Virus record (IMG/VR): IMGVR_UViG_3300031708_000019
Location: 1 to 63,512 of that record
Length of the DNA stretch: 63,512 bases
Source of the DNA: a virus
Strand: one strand, 5' to 3'
Positions 41,765 to 51,608 of this stretch are shown here, piece after piece. How positions within the stretch are numbered: position 1 is the first letter of the stretch; each line of letters opens with the position of its first letter. The notes under the pieces were generated by a model. It ran no database searches and had not been told where the DNA came from. It was given only the letters and a program-made list of their open reading frames with translations. Made by a program: the position numbers and the translations under genes.

Positions 41765-42904
41765 TCACATGACAATCAAAGTCTGCACCGGAAGCGGCGT
41801 GGTGGCGGCGGCGACGGTCCATCCGGTAACATCGCTAAGCAGGACGGAGCCGGTGCCGGGGTTGAACGTGGCACCCCCCGTTGCGTTGTTGTCCTTCAAT
41901 GACAGGTAAGCGCCGGTGCAAGTGCCCGACGCCATCGAGAAATTGGCCTGCGTTCCGGGCGATGAACTATTGATCGTGATGACATTAGAGACGTTGCCCA
42001 GAAGGGAAAGCCCACTTGCCGTTGTAATAGTCTGCGTCGAACTGGCGCCAAGCGTTATTGTGACATTGCCGAGCGGCTGAAACAAATTTTCAGCATACCC
42101 CGCAGCGGCCGGACAGGAGAATGTCCCGTAGCTGTTGTTGCCAGTGATGGTGCAGGTGCCACCAACGATAAAAGTCCCAATCGTGGCGCCGCCGAAAGCG
42201 CCGGTGCCGCCAGCTAATACGACGGTCCCGCTCGCTGCACTGAAGGTGCCCGGTACGCCAAAGTTGCCAGGGTTGGAGAACCCATTCGAAAATTCGACAG
42301 TGCCCGTATCAACCGTAAGTGTGCCAGAGCGGTTGTCGATACTGAACGGACTGGAGAAGTATATGGTGCCGCCATTGAGGACAATGGTGCCTTCCAGCGT
42401 CGTAGCGTTGGACAGGTTGAGTTGGTTGCCGTTTACATTTATCTCGCAGCCCGATGGGATATCGGGGAAAATAAGCCCGTAATTCGCAAGGTCTCCGATA
42501 ATGAACGTATCACCTGAACCGGAAAACGCCCACGACGAGCTACCGTAATTATCGCCACCAGTGATCGTCACGGAGCCGTTGATGGTCCAGCTAACGTTAC
42601 TTCCGATTAGGCCGTTGCCCTTTATCTGACCAGTGGTGCCATTGCCAACCTGGATCGCGCCCGATCCAGCCTGGAAGCCGACAAAGTTTCCGTTTGTCCC
42701 AGTCCAATCCAGAACCTCACACGTCACCGTAGTGCTGGCCGCTATGGTGATATTGAAAGTAGACCCGGAATTCCCGTCAATCTTCGCCGTGTCGCTCGAT
42801 GTCGGCGGCCCAGCTCCGCTTGACCCACCAGATGACGTTGACCAGTTTCCCGTGCTGGAGTTGTCCCACGTCCCCGCGCCGCCGACCCAAAAGAAAGTAG
42901 CCAT
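41765..42904 (-). CDS. Beta-solenoid spike-like protein, second-arm copy
   Basis: Identical to the 379-residue product of 20609-21748. Confidence 0.68.
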   Translation of the reverse strand: MATFFWVGGAGTWDNSSTGNWSTSSGGSSGAGPPTSSDTAKIDGNSGSTFNITIAASTTVTCEVLDWTGTNGNFVGFQAGSGAIQVGNGTTGQIKGNGLIGSNVSWTINGSVTITGGDNYGSSSWAFSGSGDTFIIGDLANYGLIFPDIPSGCEINVNGNQLNLSNATTLEGTIVLNGGTIYFSSPFSIDNRSGTLTVDTGTVEFSNGFSNPGNFGVPGTFSAASGTVVLAGGTGAFGGATIGTFIVGGTCTITGNNSYGTFSCPAAAGYAENLFQPLGNVTITLGASSTQTITTASGLSLLGNVSNVITINSSSPGTQANFSMASGTCTGAYLSLKDNNATGGATFNPGTGSVLLSDVTGWTVAAATTPLPVQTLIVM

Positions 42905-42912
42905 TGCTTATC

Positions 42913-44298
42913 CTAATGATAGGTAGGGCCGCCGAAGACCAAGACTCGCGACCTGAGAATGACATTACGCAATTCCCGCTCGCGCTCGATTTCGTTGACC
43001 AGTTCCCGCGTTCGCAGAATGACATTGCGTAAGAGTTGATTGGCGACCTGCGGCGGCAGGAAGATGACCGCAGAGCCGACTTGATGACCGACCCATTCGC
43101 TGGCCGGGACGTAGTCGTAGCGCCATAACTGATGGAATGGCTTCGGCGTAACGGCGGGAGGTAGTCTGACTGATAGCGATCCCGAGGGGCTTCCGACCCA
43201 CTCCGGTTGAGACACGTAGTTGAACTGTCTGGTATTGAAAAACGGGTTCTGCGACGGTGTCGGCTGAGTGAGCGTGTATCCCGGAATTGGTGTGCCGACC
43301 CACACTGAATCTGGAACGTTGTCCCATCGCCACAGCCTAAAGAATGGATTTGTCTTGGCCGCGAGTTGGTTCTGTGTGGCCCCTGTCGGCCGAGCGTTCC
43401 AGACTCTAACGTCGCTGTCTAAATCATAGCGCCAGAGTTTATAGAACGGCGTTGGCGTAACATTGCGCAGCGGCTGTGAGATACCATACGGGCTTCCCAG
43501 CCAATCAGGCTGCGGCACGTTATCCCAGCGCCAGAGTTTCGAGAATGGTTCTCCGCCAGCCACAAAATCAAACAGGACATTCGCCTTTGTACCTTGCCAA
43601 TACCAACCTGGCTGCTCGACAAAATCCCAGCGCCAAAGCTTGTTGAACGGCGTGCCGCCCTCGACCAGCTCGAACAACGCCAACGAACTTTGCGGCGTAC
43701 CCACCCACGGCGGCGGGTCATAGAGATACTGCGCCTTCCAGAAATTATGCTGCTGGAGGACAGAAACCGTAGGCTTTGGCAGATACAGCGCGTCGGCATT
43801 TTCCCAGAAATTGGGGAACTGCCACGGCGGAAATTCGGCCCCGCGCTGCGTATAGAAGGGCGCTCGCATGACGTAGTTGGACGCATAGGAAGCCGCGTAG
43901 GAACCCAGTTTCGGAGGTGCCCAAGCCTTAACGTCAGTGTCGAGATCATACCGCCACAGCCTGAAGAATGGATTTGTCTTGGTCGGAAGGTTTGCCGTAT
44001 CCGCGTTGCTCAGCATCCATGGAGGAGCCTGCCACGGCGGATCAGGAACCGGGTCATAACGCCATAGTTGTTTGTTTTTCGGCCGTCCGCCTGAAGTCAG
44101 CGGCGTAAGAACCCCCGACGAATTGAGATTGTCGATCAGCGGAGTCCACACCCGCACATCGGTATCTAGATCATAGCGCCAGAGTTGCTTGTTCTTGGGC
44201 TTTTGCGCCGTGAGGATCGACAGCACGCCCCGTTGCGCACGCCACTGCCATACGTCGTCGTAGTAATCGTGCGGGCTCGGGGTAAAAAATTGAGGCAT
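42913..44298 (-). CDS. LWRYD-repeat protein, second-arm copy
   Basis: Identical to the 461-residue product of 19215-20600, with all repeat units retained. Confidence 0.68.
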   Translation of the reverse strand: MPQFFTPSPHDYYDDVWQWRAQRGVLSILTAQKPKNKQLWRYDLDTDVRVWTPLIDNLNSSGVLTPLTSGGRPKNKQLWRYDPVPDPPWQAPPWMLSNADTANLPTKTNPFFRLWRYDLDTDVKAWAPPKLGSYAASYASNYVMRAPFYTQRGAEFPPWQFPNFWENADALYLPKPTVSVLQQHNFWKAQYLYDPPPWVGTPQSSLALFELVEGGTPFNKLWRWDFVEQPGWYWQGTKANVLFDFVAGGEPFSKLWRWDNVPQPDWLGSPYGISQPLRNVTPTPFYKLWRYDLDSDVRVWNARPTGATQNQLAAKTNPFFRLWRWDNVPDSVWVGTPIPGYTLTQPTPSQNPFFNTRQFNYVSQPEWVGSPSGSLSVRLPPAVTPKPFHQLWRYDYVPASEWVGHQVGSAVIFLPPQVANQLLRNVILRTRELVNEIERERELRNVILRSRVLVFGGPTYH

Positions 44299-44299
44299 G

Positions 44300-44578
44300 T
44301 CACATGAAGATCATGTTTGTCCCTGGCGGCAGTCCCGAAGCAAGTTGCGGCTGTAGACCGCCCGGAAAGATGTAATTTTGTGGATGCGATTGTCCAGATA
44401 AATGATTGGGCGCTGGGATACCTGGAAAACCATCCGTGTAGGTCAGCACGACAGGTTTTGTGGACTGCGGCTGAACCGCGCCTGGATACTGGTAGCTCTG
44501 AACGGAGCTCTGCCCCGCCAAGTGCTGCGGAGCAGGGATGCCGGGAAAGGCGTTGGACGGCTGCAGAACGCTCGGCAT
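44300..44578 (-). CDS. FPGIP-repeat protein, second-arm copy
   Basis: Identical to the 92-residue product of 18935-19213. Confidence 0.58.
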   Translation of the reverse strand: MPSVLQPSNAFPGIPAPQHLAGQSSVQSYQYPGAVQPQSTKPVVLTYTDGFPGIPAPNHLSGQSHPQNYIFPGGLQPQLASGLPPGTNMIFM

Positions 44579-44590
44579 TCGATCATCCTG

Positions 44591-45895
44591 CTAGGCCAGC
44601 GTATAATTTTCGGTCGATTGATTGACGTAAATTGAGGGCGACGACGGTGGAGTAGTGTCGTGCGGACCCTTGTTGATCGCGTTAACGTCGGTGGTGTTGC
44701 CCTGCCAGACCTGGTTGTCAAACAGCAACGCCACCAGACTATTCGCTGCTGCCGTCCCCGCATCCACCGTGAAGCCATAAGTGCCGCTCTGCGTGTGGTT
44801 GGTGATGTTGTTGTTCTGGATAGCGGCGTAGCTCAATGTGACCTGTGACGACACTTCCATTCCGTTACCCAGATTGCCGTCGATCGTGTTGCCCCTGACG
44901 ACCGTAATCGGGAACGCCGACGAGTCACTGAGCAGGAGCCCGACACCGCGGCATTTGGCGATGATATTGCCCTCGATAAACGCGCCACGGTTGGCAAGAA
45001 TACCGGGACCAACTGTGTCGTGGATGTTGTTACCGATTATCGTCGTGTTGATGCTATCAATGTTGATGGCGTACTTCGAACCACTCGATCCGGGCGCAAC
45101 CGATGTGAACACCTCGTTGCCAAACAGCGCAAGTGTCCCGTCCTGGAACGTGAACCCGCAGTCGTTTCCGAACTGGTCGCAGACGCACCCGGTAATAACA
45201 GTCGGATTGGTGGACGTGAAAAAAAGGACGTTATTGCCAGAGGTGCCGTTGAGCACGAAGAACAAACCCTGAAGCTTGTTGTAGCCCGCAAGGATATAAA
45301 CCAGACCACCCGTCCGGATGCACGGCATTCCGCCAGTCGTATCGGGCGGCGCTTTGTAGCCTGGCGTCGATGGATCGTTGGCGATGGTGACGTAACCCGC
45401 CGTATCGTTACCAGAGGTGAGCGTAAAGTCGCCGCCAGTGTCGTAGTCGTATGTGTAGGAAGCCGGATTTGGCGTGCCGCTGCCGAGCACGTAAACAATA
45501 TTTCCGGGAACGAGCGGCCCGCTCGACGTCAGATTGGTCCACGGATCAGCCCAGCCGCCGCCCAAATTCCACGTCGCCAACGTGCCCGTTCCAGGCGAGC
45601 GGTCGAGCGTGACAATGGAAGAACTCGTGAACGCCGTAACAAAGTACCAGCCCGTCGTCTGCCCAGTACCCGTGATATAGATCGCGTTGCCGATCATCGC
45701 CGCCGTGAAGGCGAGCGCCGTCAGGTCGGTGAACGTCGTGGTCCCGACCGTCGTGCCGTGCGTCCCGGTAGCCTGCGCCGCGTTCTGCCGTGAATAGTCC
45801 GTGGCGGCCCCAGAGATGCCAGGATCATAGCCGCCGCCGTTGGTGTTCGAGCCAGACGGGCAAACGCGCCAGATCGCGGTTGCGTTTATGGTCAT
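44591..45895 (-). CDS. Tailspike-like beta-helix protein, second-arm copy
   Basis: Identical to the 434-residue product of 17618-18922. Confidence 0.72.
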   Translation of the reverse strand: MTINATAIWRVCPSGSNTNGGGYDPGISGAATDYSRQNAAQATGTHGTTVGTTTFTDLTALAFTAAMIGNAIYITGTGQTTGWYFVTAFTSSSIVTLDRSPGTGTLATWNLGGGWADPWTNLTSSGPLVPGNIVYVLGSGTPNPASYTYDYDTGGDFTLTSGNDTAGYVTIANDPSTPGYKAPPDTTGGMPCIRTGGLVYILAGYNKLQGLFFVLNGTSGNNVLFFTSTNPTVITGCVCDQFGNDCGFTFQDGTLALFGNEVFTSVAPGSSGSKYAINIDSINTTIIGNNIHDTVGPGILANRGAFIEGNIIAKCRGVGLLLSDSSAFPITVVRGNTIDGNLGNGMEVSSQVTLSYAAIQNNNITNHTQSGTYGFTVDAGTAAANSLVALLFDNQVWQGNTTDVNAINKGPHDTTPPSSPSIYVNQSTENYTLA

Positions 45896-45916
45896 TCATC
45901 CCTCACGGCGTAATTG

Positions 45917-46087
45917 TCAAAAGAACGGGATCGGCACCAACACTAAATGCGACACTGTCTTGAACGTCAAGACCGTAGAATTGCCCTGCGGCTGAACCGC
46001 GCCTGTAAATATATCGGACGTAGGAATGGCCACATGCAACGGGAACGGTATTCCAGGGAAAGCATTCTGCGGAGTCAAACTGGTCAT
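45917..46087 (-). CDS. Small FPGIP-module protein, second-arm copy
   Basis: Mirror of the 56-residue gene at 17426-17596. Confidence 0.58.
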   Translation of the reverse strand: MTSLTPQNAFPGIPFPLHVAIPTSDIFTGAVQPQGNSTVLTFKTVSHLVLVPIPFF

Positions 46088-46527
46088 ATCGTCCGTATTA
46101 GCAGATTATGCCCGGCATCGACAAAGTTAGATGTGCCAGGCATTAACCTGTCATCCGGGGCGGATTTCATCACCTGTCCGTAGCAGGAATCGCAGATCAC
46201 CGGATCGAAAGCTGCATCGGTAATCTTGAGCGCCCTGCGCAGCGGCTCGTATTCGATCGAATCCCGCGGTTTGCCGGATCGCTTCATGGTGAAGTTGAAC
46301 GGATTGAGACACCACTGACAAACATCGGCGCACAGTTCACCAGCGGCACTCCGTGGCCGGCGGGGGCGCAACGTCGCCAGTTTTTGCTCTGGCGTCAGCG
46401 ATACCTGTTCCGGCTCCACCGCACGCTGCCGCATTTCCTGCGTGATGGAATTGTTAACAAGAGGGCGCGGCTCGTCGTTCCGCGCCTTCCATTCCTCGTA
46501 GATTTGCTGCCAGCGGGGCTTGTCCAT
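46084..46527 (-). CDS. Cys-cluster protein, second-arm copy
   Basis: Identical to the 147-residue product of 16986-17429. Confidence 0.62.
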   Translation of the reverse strand: MDKPRWQQIYEEWKARNDEPRPLVNNSITQEMRQRAVEPEQVSLTPEQKLATLRPRRPRSAAGELCADVCQWCLNPFNFTMKRSGKPRDSIEYEPLRRALKITDAAFDPVICDSCYGQVMKSAPDDRLMPGTSNFVDAGHNLLIRTI

Positions 46528-46557
46528 TGGACCTAGCTTTAAGTATTTGATTTTGTT

Positions 46558-47073
46558 CTATAAACTCTCATATATTAGGTGCACGCCGACAGCCCCAGGC
46601 GTTCCGCCTGTAAACGCCGACAGCGACACCTCGCCGAACGACGCGGCATTGCCGACGATGTCCACGCACTCGTCCCATTTGTTGGCGCGCCAGAAATAGA
46701 CACCGCCAAAGGCGTTGAGCGAGCAGTTCATCAGATGCAGCGTGGACGAACGCTGCGGCAGCGTAGTCGCGGCGTTGCCCGAAAGAGGAGGCGCGGCAAG
46801 GGCAGCGGTTGCCGTATCCATTGAGGCATCCATTCCGGTATCGGCTGGAAAGCTGATAGACGATGCCGCCACCGTGGAATCGCGCGACAGGATCATGAAC
46901 GTGGGTGACGACGACGATGCCGCCTGCCCGGAGATGCTGATTTCGTGGATCTTGTTCTGCTGGGTCGCGGTGCCGCCCTGAAGGAACAGCGGGTAAGTCG
47001 TGTTGGTCAGGTTGGTCGTGTCGGCGAACGCGGTAGGCGTAATCGTGGTGTAGGAGATGATGCGGCGGGCCAT
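46558..47073 (-). CDS. Beta-rich structural protein, second-arm copy
   Basis: Identical to the 171-residue product of 16440-16955. Confidence 0.62.
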   Translation of the reverse strand: MARRIISYTTITPTAFADTTNLTNTTYPLFLQGGTATQQNKIHEISISGQAASSSSPTFMILSRDSTVAASSISFPADTGMDASMDTATAALAAPPLSGNAATTLPQRSSTLHLMNCSLNAFGGVYFWRANKWDECVDIVGNAASFGEVSLSAFTGGTPGAVGVHLIYESL

Positions 47074-47121
47074 GATGTCGTTTCCTTTCGATGGCTACGA
47101 TAAGCGGCGGCGCGCCGCAGA

Positions 47122-47457
47122 CTAGAGTTTGATCTGCGCAGCCTTGCGCAAATAATCTTCCATCCGTTTTGCGAACGGGACGCACTCGTGGGTTAGAACA
47201 AAATTAACGTTGCAGTTGTCGCAGATGTACTTATCACATTTCGGGCAGAAATGGCGAGGTCTGATCCGCTCAGGTCTTAGCACGATTTGCTTCTGGCAGT
47301 GCGAGCACGACTTGGTGCCGAACTCGGCCTTTACCCCTTTGGCGAAGATACCGTGCGCGTGCGTTGGAACGCCAGCCCTGGCGCATTCATCCGGGGTGAA
47401 GCCGGGGCTCTCCCGATGGTCTATCAGCAGATAGCTTTCGCCGTCGCTACGCCGCAT
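47122..47457 (-). CDS. Zinc-ribbon protein, second-arm copy
   Basis: Identical to the 111-residue product of 16056-16391. Confidence 0.67.
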   Translation of the reverse strand: MRRSDGESYLLIDHRESPGFTPDECARAGVPTHAHGIFAKGVKAEFGTKSCSHCQKQIVLRPERIRPRHFCPKCDKYICDNCNVNFVLTHECVPFAKRMEDYLRKAAQIKL

Positions 47458-48529
47458 TTTGCGCCCTCAAAACCGGGGCATATTCGTCCCATGCCGCCAT
47501 CAGATTTTCGAGGCTGTCGCGCTCCCAGACAATACGCTGGTCCGGCCGACACCACGGAAATTGGCCGCCGATATTTATGCCATTGCTGTCTTTCCAGAAC
47601 AAGCCAGTGTTTGGTTCGTAATTGCCGCCTGTCCGTTCTACGGGCACAAACTGCACCCACGGCACCGAACTGAACTCGCACAGCCCGATCGGCCCATTGG
47701 AGATCATCCAGTTGGTCTTGGCCTCCTGATAGGCCGCCATTCTCATGTCCAGGTCGCGCGAGGCTTCCGGCCAAGTCGGGAAATCCTCAAACGGCTCGTC
47801 CGCCTTGGCAGTATCGCGAATGAAAACCACCTTCTCTCCGATCTTCTGAAGGTAAGCCGCAAACTTTCGCCACGCATCGATATTGCTGTTGCGGTGCGGC
47901 CAGTGATCCGCCTCACGCAAGGTGATAACCACATACCCCGGAAACCGCGAACGCGTGTCCGTCTTGAGTTGCGGGATCAATTGCCCCAATTGCGAAGCCA
48001 TCACGATGTTACGAGTGACGAACATCTCTCGCCGCGTGCCGTAGATTGCCCTGTCGTGCTCAACCGCGCCGATGAGCGCCAGTGCCGGACGAAAGACGTT
48101 GTTCAGCCACCCCATCCGGTAGGGGTCCGCTTTCACCGCATCCGGATTGGCTCCGAGCCAGAAGCCGACCTTCAAGGGTGCCGGCATACCCTCGCGAATG
48201 CGGGCCATCTCGCAGTTCACAAGCCAGACGATATAATCGAAGCACATCGGATCGTGAGCGACGCTATAGACCACATGGCTTCCGTCGAGGCTTGGATCTG
48301 GCTTTGGCAGCGTCCAGTTCATAATCGAGCTTTCGAGGCGCTTGCGCAGCGCACTCATGGCTTGGTACTGGGCGCGCTCGAGACTGACGATGCCGGCATA
48401 ATCGGCGCACGCGATAGTATCGTCCGAAGCGTCGATCATCGTTATGGCGACGTGATCGAAGCGGCGCGTTTTTGCCAGATACCAGTAATTCTGGATTATC
48501 TCGAGGATTTCGGGACTGGATTCCGGCAT
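47447..48529 (-). CDS. Glycosyltransferase-like protein, second-arm copy
   Basis: Identical to the 360-residue product of 14984-16066; the overlapping 397-residue plus-strand frame is its shadow. Confidence 0.58.
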   Translation of the reverse strand: MPESSPEILEIIQNYWYLAKTRRFDHVAITMIDASDDTIACADYAGIVSLERAQYQAMSALRKRLESSIMNWTLPKPDPSLDGSHVVYSVAHDPMCFDYIVWLVNCEMARIREGMPAPLKVGFWLGANPDAVKADPYRMGWLNNVFRPALALIGAVEHDRAIYGTRREMFVTRNIVMASQLGQLIPQLKTDTRSRFPGYVVITLREADHWPHRNSNIDAWRKFAAYLQKIGEKVVFIRDTAKADEPFEDFPTWPEASRDLDMRMAAYQEAKTNWMISNGPIGLCEFSSVPWVQFVPVERTGGNYEPNTGLFWKDSNGINIGGQFPWCRPDQRIVWERDSLENLMAAWDEYAPVLRAQNAA

Positions 48530-49023
48530 TATCCAACCGCGCTCACGATCTGGTTAACCGAACACGACGACGGCAGCGGCACCGAAATACCGATGGAGTC
48601 CACGCCGAGGCCGGTAATTGTCACGCTCCAAAAGCCGCCGTTATCCAGGTAAACGATGATCGGCTGACTGGTGGCAAGCCCCGTCACCGCCTGCACAAAC
48701 AGGGTTGCATCGCCCTGCACGGCATCGACAGTGATTTGCGTCGTCACTGGGCCAGCTTCGTCAATCGAATACGGTTCCGGCCGCGCGTTCATGATCGGCA
48801 CCGGATCAGGCGGCAGCACAAGCGCGCGAAACTGCTGCTGCGGGGTGTCGAGTTCGTCCCGGAAGCGCAGAATGCGTTTGTTGAAAAGCTGGGTGCCATT
48901 GTAGTCATATTGCCAGGCCATATCGATGTGGTTGCCCACAAACCCCGACGAATCGGACGTAGCCCACGCCTGCGGATATCGCGAGTTGGTGCGGGCTCTC
49001 TTGGGGTGTGGCCTGAAACTCAT
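48529..49023 (-). CDS. Unknown structural protein, second-arm copy
   Basis: Identical to the 164-residue product of 14490-14984. Confidence 0.62.
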   Translation of the reverse strand: MSFRPHPKRARTNSRYPQAWATSDSSGFVGNHIDMAWQYDYNGTQLFNKRILRFRDELDTPQQQFRALVLPPDPVPIMNARPEPYSIDEAGPVTTQITVDAVQGDATLFVQAVTGLATSQPIIVYLDNGGFWSVTITGLGVDSIGISVPLPSSCSVNQIVSAVG

Positions 49024-49112
49024 GCGGCACCTTGGTTTACGAATTTAAACGTTGTCGCGCCGACGTAGCGTTTTCCGTTCGCCTGATTAACGATGAGGTA
49101 AATTGTCCACAT
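49020..49112 (-). pseudogene. GIY-YIG endonuclease remnant, second-arm copy
   Basis: Mirror of the 30-residue remnant at 14401-14493. Confidence 0.57.
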
Positions 49113-49798
49113 CAGGGGCGCCAGTAGGCCTGCAAGGCCGGGTACACGTAGAAATTTACCCCCTCAACGTTCTGCTTCGCCGCCAGGTCAAACGCCTCTG
49201 CGGCGTCCACCTTGCGCAGAGCCTCGAGCGACGGCGCAAAGTGACGGGACAGCCGATGCGCCAGCCCAGCGGTCCATGCGTCGAGAAAAAGGTATTGCAC
49301 CTCCGGCTGATTGCCGCCCGCGAACGTCGCGTCCTGGATCTGACGATAGCGATAGTACGATAGCGTGTAGCTCGCCGATCCATCCGGGACGGGCCACAGA
49401 TTGATCGTCGGTGCGATAAGCCGGTCGAACCAGTACGTGGTCGGCACGGCCTGCTCTGCGGGCTGAGGGAGCGCCGCATAATCGGTGCGCGACATCGGCA
49501 TGATGATCCGGTTCGTCGGCGGCGAGCCGGTCGAGATATACGTGTCGAGGATCATCACCGTGGACGGCGGTACAGTGTACGTCGCGGTGCCCTGTACCAG
49601 CGGGACTGTCTGCAAATCCACAGTCCAGAGGGTGACTCCGACATTACTCCACTGCGCTTGCAGGAGATTGCCCTCGATCCGGAGCTGCAACATATGCTCC
49701 TGGACGAGGGCAGGCGGCTTTACCTGGATGCGCGAGAAGGCGTTCAGCGCAAGATCGCCGATCGAGGGGGAAAAATTGTAAGTATTTGAGGTCGTCAC
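49112..49798 (-). CDS. First head-tail adaptor-like protein, second-arm copy
   Basis: Identical to the 228-residue GTG-start product of 13715-14401. Confidence 0.54.
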   Translation of the reverse strand: MTTSNTYNFSPSIGDLALNAFSRIQVKPPALVQEHMLQLRIEGNLLQAQWSNVGVTLWTVDLQTVPLVQGTATYTVPPSTVMILDTYISTGSPPTNRIIMPMSRTDYAALPQPAEQAVPTTYWFDRLIAPTINLWPVPDGSASYTLSYYRYRQIQDATFAGGNQPEVQYLFLDAWTAGLAHRLSRHFAPSLEALRKVDAAEAFDLAAKQNVEGVNFYVYPALQAYWRP

Positions 49799-49801
49799 GC
49801 A

Positions 49802-50437
49802 TCAACTCGGCGTTATCACGGATTGCAATACGATCATTGCGGCCGTGGCCGGATAAGTGAACGAGTTCTGCGTCAGCCGGATGGCAAAGATTGGGAAGTT
49901 GAACGTTGCCCCCGCGTCGGTATTGGCGGACTTGCTCGCCAGGGCAGTTTGCGAAAACACAGTCGGGAACGTGCCGGTAAACGGCGCATTCGGGTCATCG
50001 TAAGTGTATTCGACCGTGAAGCTGATCGTCCCCGTTACCACAACGCCAATGCCGAGATTGACCGGATTCACGTCCCGGTCAACGAAGAGCCACGGGCTTG
50101 ACCCAACTCCGTTCGTCCCAACCGTAACCGTCCCGGCAGGCGTACCGTTGGCAACCACGGATGAAACCGTCAGAAAATCCTGAGTGGTGCTCGCGGTCGT
50201 GGCACCGCCGGTGATCGTCTCGGCCAGAGGGTTGTCGTTACGGTTGGTCCCCGTAACGGTGTAGGTAATGCTGGTGTCGCTGGTGCCAGAGGTAATGAGC
50301 ACCTGCCGCGCGGCATCCAGCGTAACCGGGTTGGATACCAGCGTCAGAGCGCCAGGAGCTCCTGGCGTCTGCACATGGGCGATGTTGTTCGCAACCGCCG
50401 CGGCAAGAGCAAGCTTGGTCTGGAAGGACAGCGGCAT
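49802..50437 (-). CDS. Beta-rich virion-type protein, second-arm copy
   Basis: Identical to the 211-residue product of 13076-13711. Confidence 0.62.
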   Translation of the reverse strand: MPLSFQTKLALAAAVANNIAHVQTPGAPGALTLVSNPVTLDAARQVLITSGTSDTSITYTVTGTNRNDNPLAETITGGATTASTTQDFLTVSSVVANGTPAGTVTVGTNGVGSSPWLFVDRDVNPVNLGIGVVVTGTISFTVEYTYDDPNAPFTGTFPTVFSQTALASKSANTDAGATFNFPIFAIRLTQNSFTYPATAAMIVLQSVITPS

Positions 50438-50449
50438 CTTACGGAGGCC

Positions 50450-50917
50450 TTACGTGATCAAGGCGTAGGTGCCAGGTGCCGTTGCCAACCCCGGATCAGT
50501 CGTGAGCAGGTATGTGAACGTGCTCGCGTCGGTAACGGTACAGGTAAACGGCCCGTTGTATCCAGTCGGGACCGCAGTGGCAATGACGAGGTTCTGCGTC
50601 GAATTAACCGGGAAATTGTGTGGTGTAACAGTCTTGGCCGTCACAGTGCCTCCGGTAGCAGGCGCGACGGCAGCGGCCCATGCCAGCGAGGATAACTGCT
50701 TGGCAGGCACCTCGCCGCTGCACAGCGCGACGATCTGATCCATCGTTTCGGCAACATGGTGGTTAGTGCCGTGAACGGTAATCGAAGTCTGGGCGCCCGT
50801 TGGCGCACCCTTTCCAGAAGGTGACGCAACAATATCGTTGGGCGGGACAAGAATTTTGTCTTTGCTGGTCGAAGTGACTTTGGTGAGCTCGACAAGAACC
50901 GGGATGGTCTTATCCAT
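50450..50917 (-). CDS. Small structural-type protein, second-arm copy
   Basis: Identical to the 155-residue product of 12596-13063, with the same ribosome binding site. Confidence 0.62.
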   Translation of the reverse strand: MDKTIPVLVELTKVTSTSKDKILVPPNDIVASPSGKGAPTGAQTSITVHGTNHHVAETMDQIVALCSGEVPAKQLSSLAWAAAVAPATGGTVTAKTVTPHNFPVNSTQNLVIATAVPTGYNGPFTCTVTDASTFTYLLTTDPGLATAPGTYALIT

Positions 50918-50992
50918 GTTTATCTCCTTCTCGCTTGCGCGAATTTCAGGTTGAAGTATCAAACAAAAAACATACGGATTGCACCGCGGTTC

Positions 50993-51118
50993 CTAGTGAT
51001 GCCACTTTTTCATCGTCTGAGCGCGGATCGCATCGCGTCTCTTCTCAGGATCACGGGTCTGGCGCGCCGCCGCTGCAAGCTTGTCGGCGGGGATTTTCTG
51101 GCCCTCCGGGACGCCCAT
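50993..51118 (-). CDS. Start-less C-terminal phage protein fragment, second-arm copy
   Basis: Mirror of 12395-12520; the same lack of an in-frame start is present. Confidence 0.43.
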   Translation of the reverse strand: MGVPEGQKIPADKLAAAARQTRDPEKRRDAIRAQTMKKWHH

Positions 51119-51207
51119 CTCGCGATGAAGCTTTCCCTTCTCACCGCCAGGGCGGAAATCCTTCGTGCGCCCGCCGTCCTTGCGTTCTTCGCCGGCCGCC
51201 GCCGACC

Positions 51208-51537
51208 TCAGTCCCGCTCGTGTTCCTCGTGGTGCTCCGTGCGGCCACCGTGCTTGCGGTGCATCGCCCGGCCACCGTGCTTGTGCGCCTCGTAGCCGCC
51301 ATCCCCGGAATGGGCTGACGACAATGGTGCCCTGTCGGCCCCTATACGGCCACCAGTGGCCCGCCCGCGCTTGCCGAGGTGGTGCTTGGCCTTCGCCGCA
51401 TGGATCGACCCACCGCGCTTCTTGGCCTCAGCCTCACGTTCCACGTCCGGCTCCCCGCCAGCCCATTCGGCCTTCGAACCGCCAGGAACCTTGCCACCGG
51501 CCTCCCGGTGCTTTTCCTTGTGGCGCGCTCTGCTCAT
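51208..51537 (-). CDS. Basic His/Lys/Gly-rich protein, second-arm copy
   Basis: Identical to the 109-residue product of 11976-12305. Confidence 0.57.
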   Translation of the reverse strand: MSRARHKEKHREAGGKVPGGSKAEWAGGEPDVEREAEAKKRGGSIHAAKAKHHLGKRGRATGGRIGADRAPLSSAHSGDGGYEAHKHGGRAMHRKHGGRTEHHEEHERD

Positions 51538-51608
51538 ATCGAATCTCCTAGTGACCCGGCTCCGTGGGCTCGGCCGCGAGATTTGACCCGCTCGCGATCA
51601 GGCTAGGC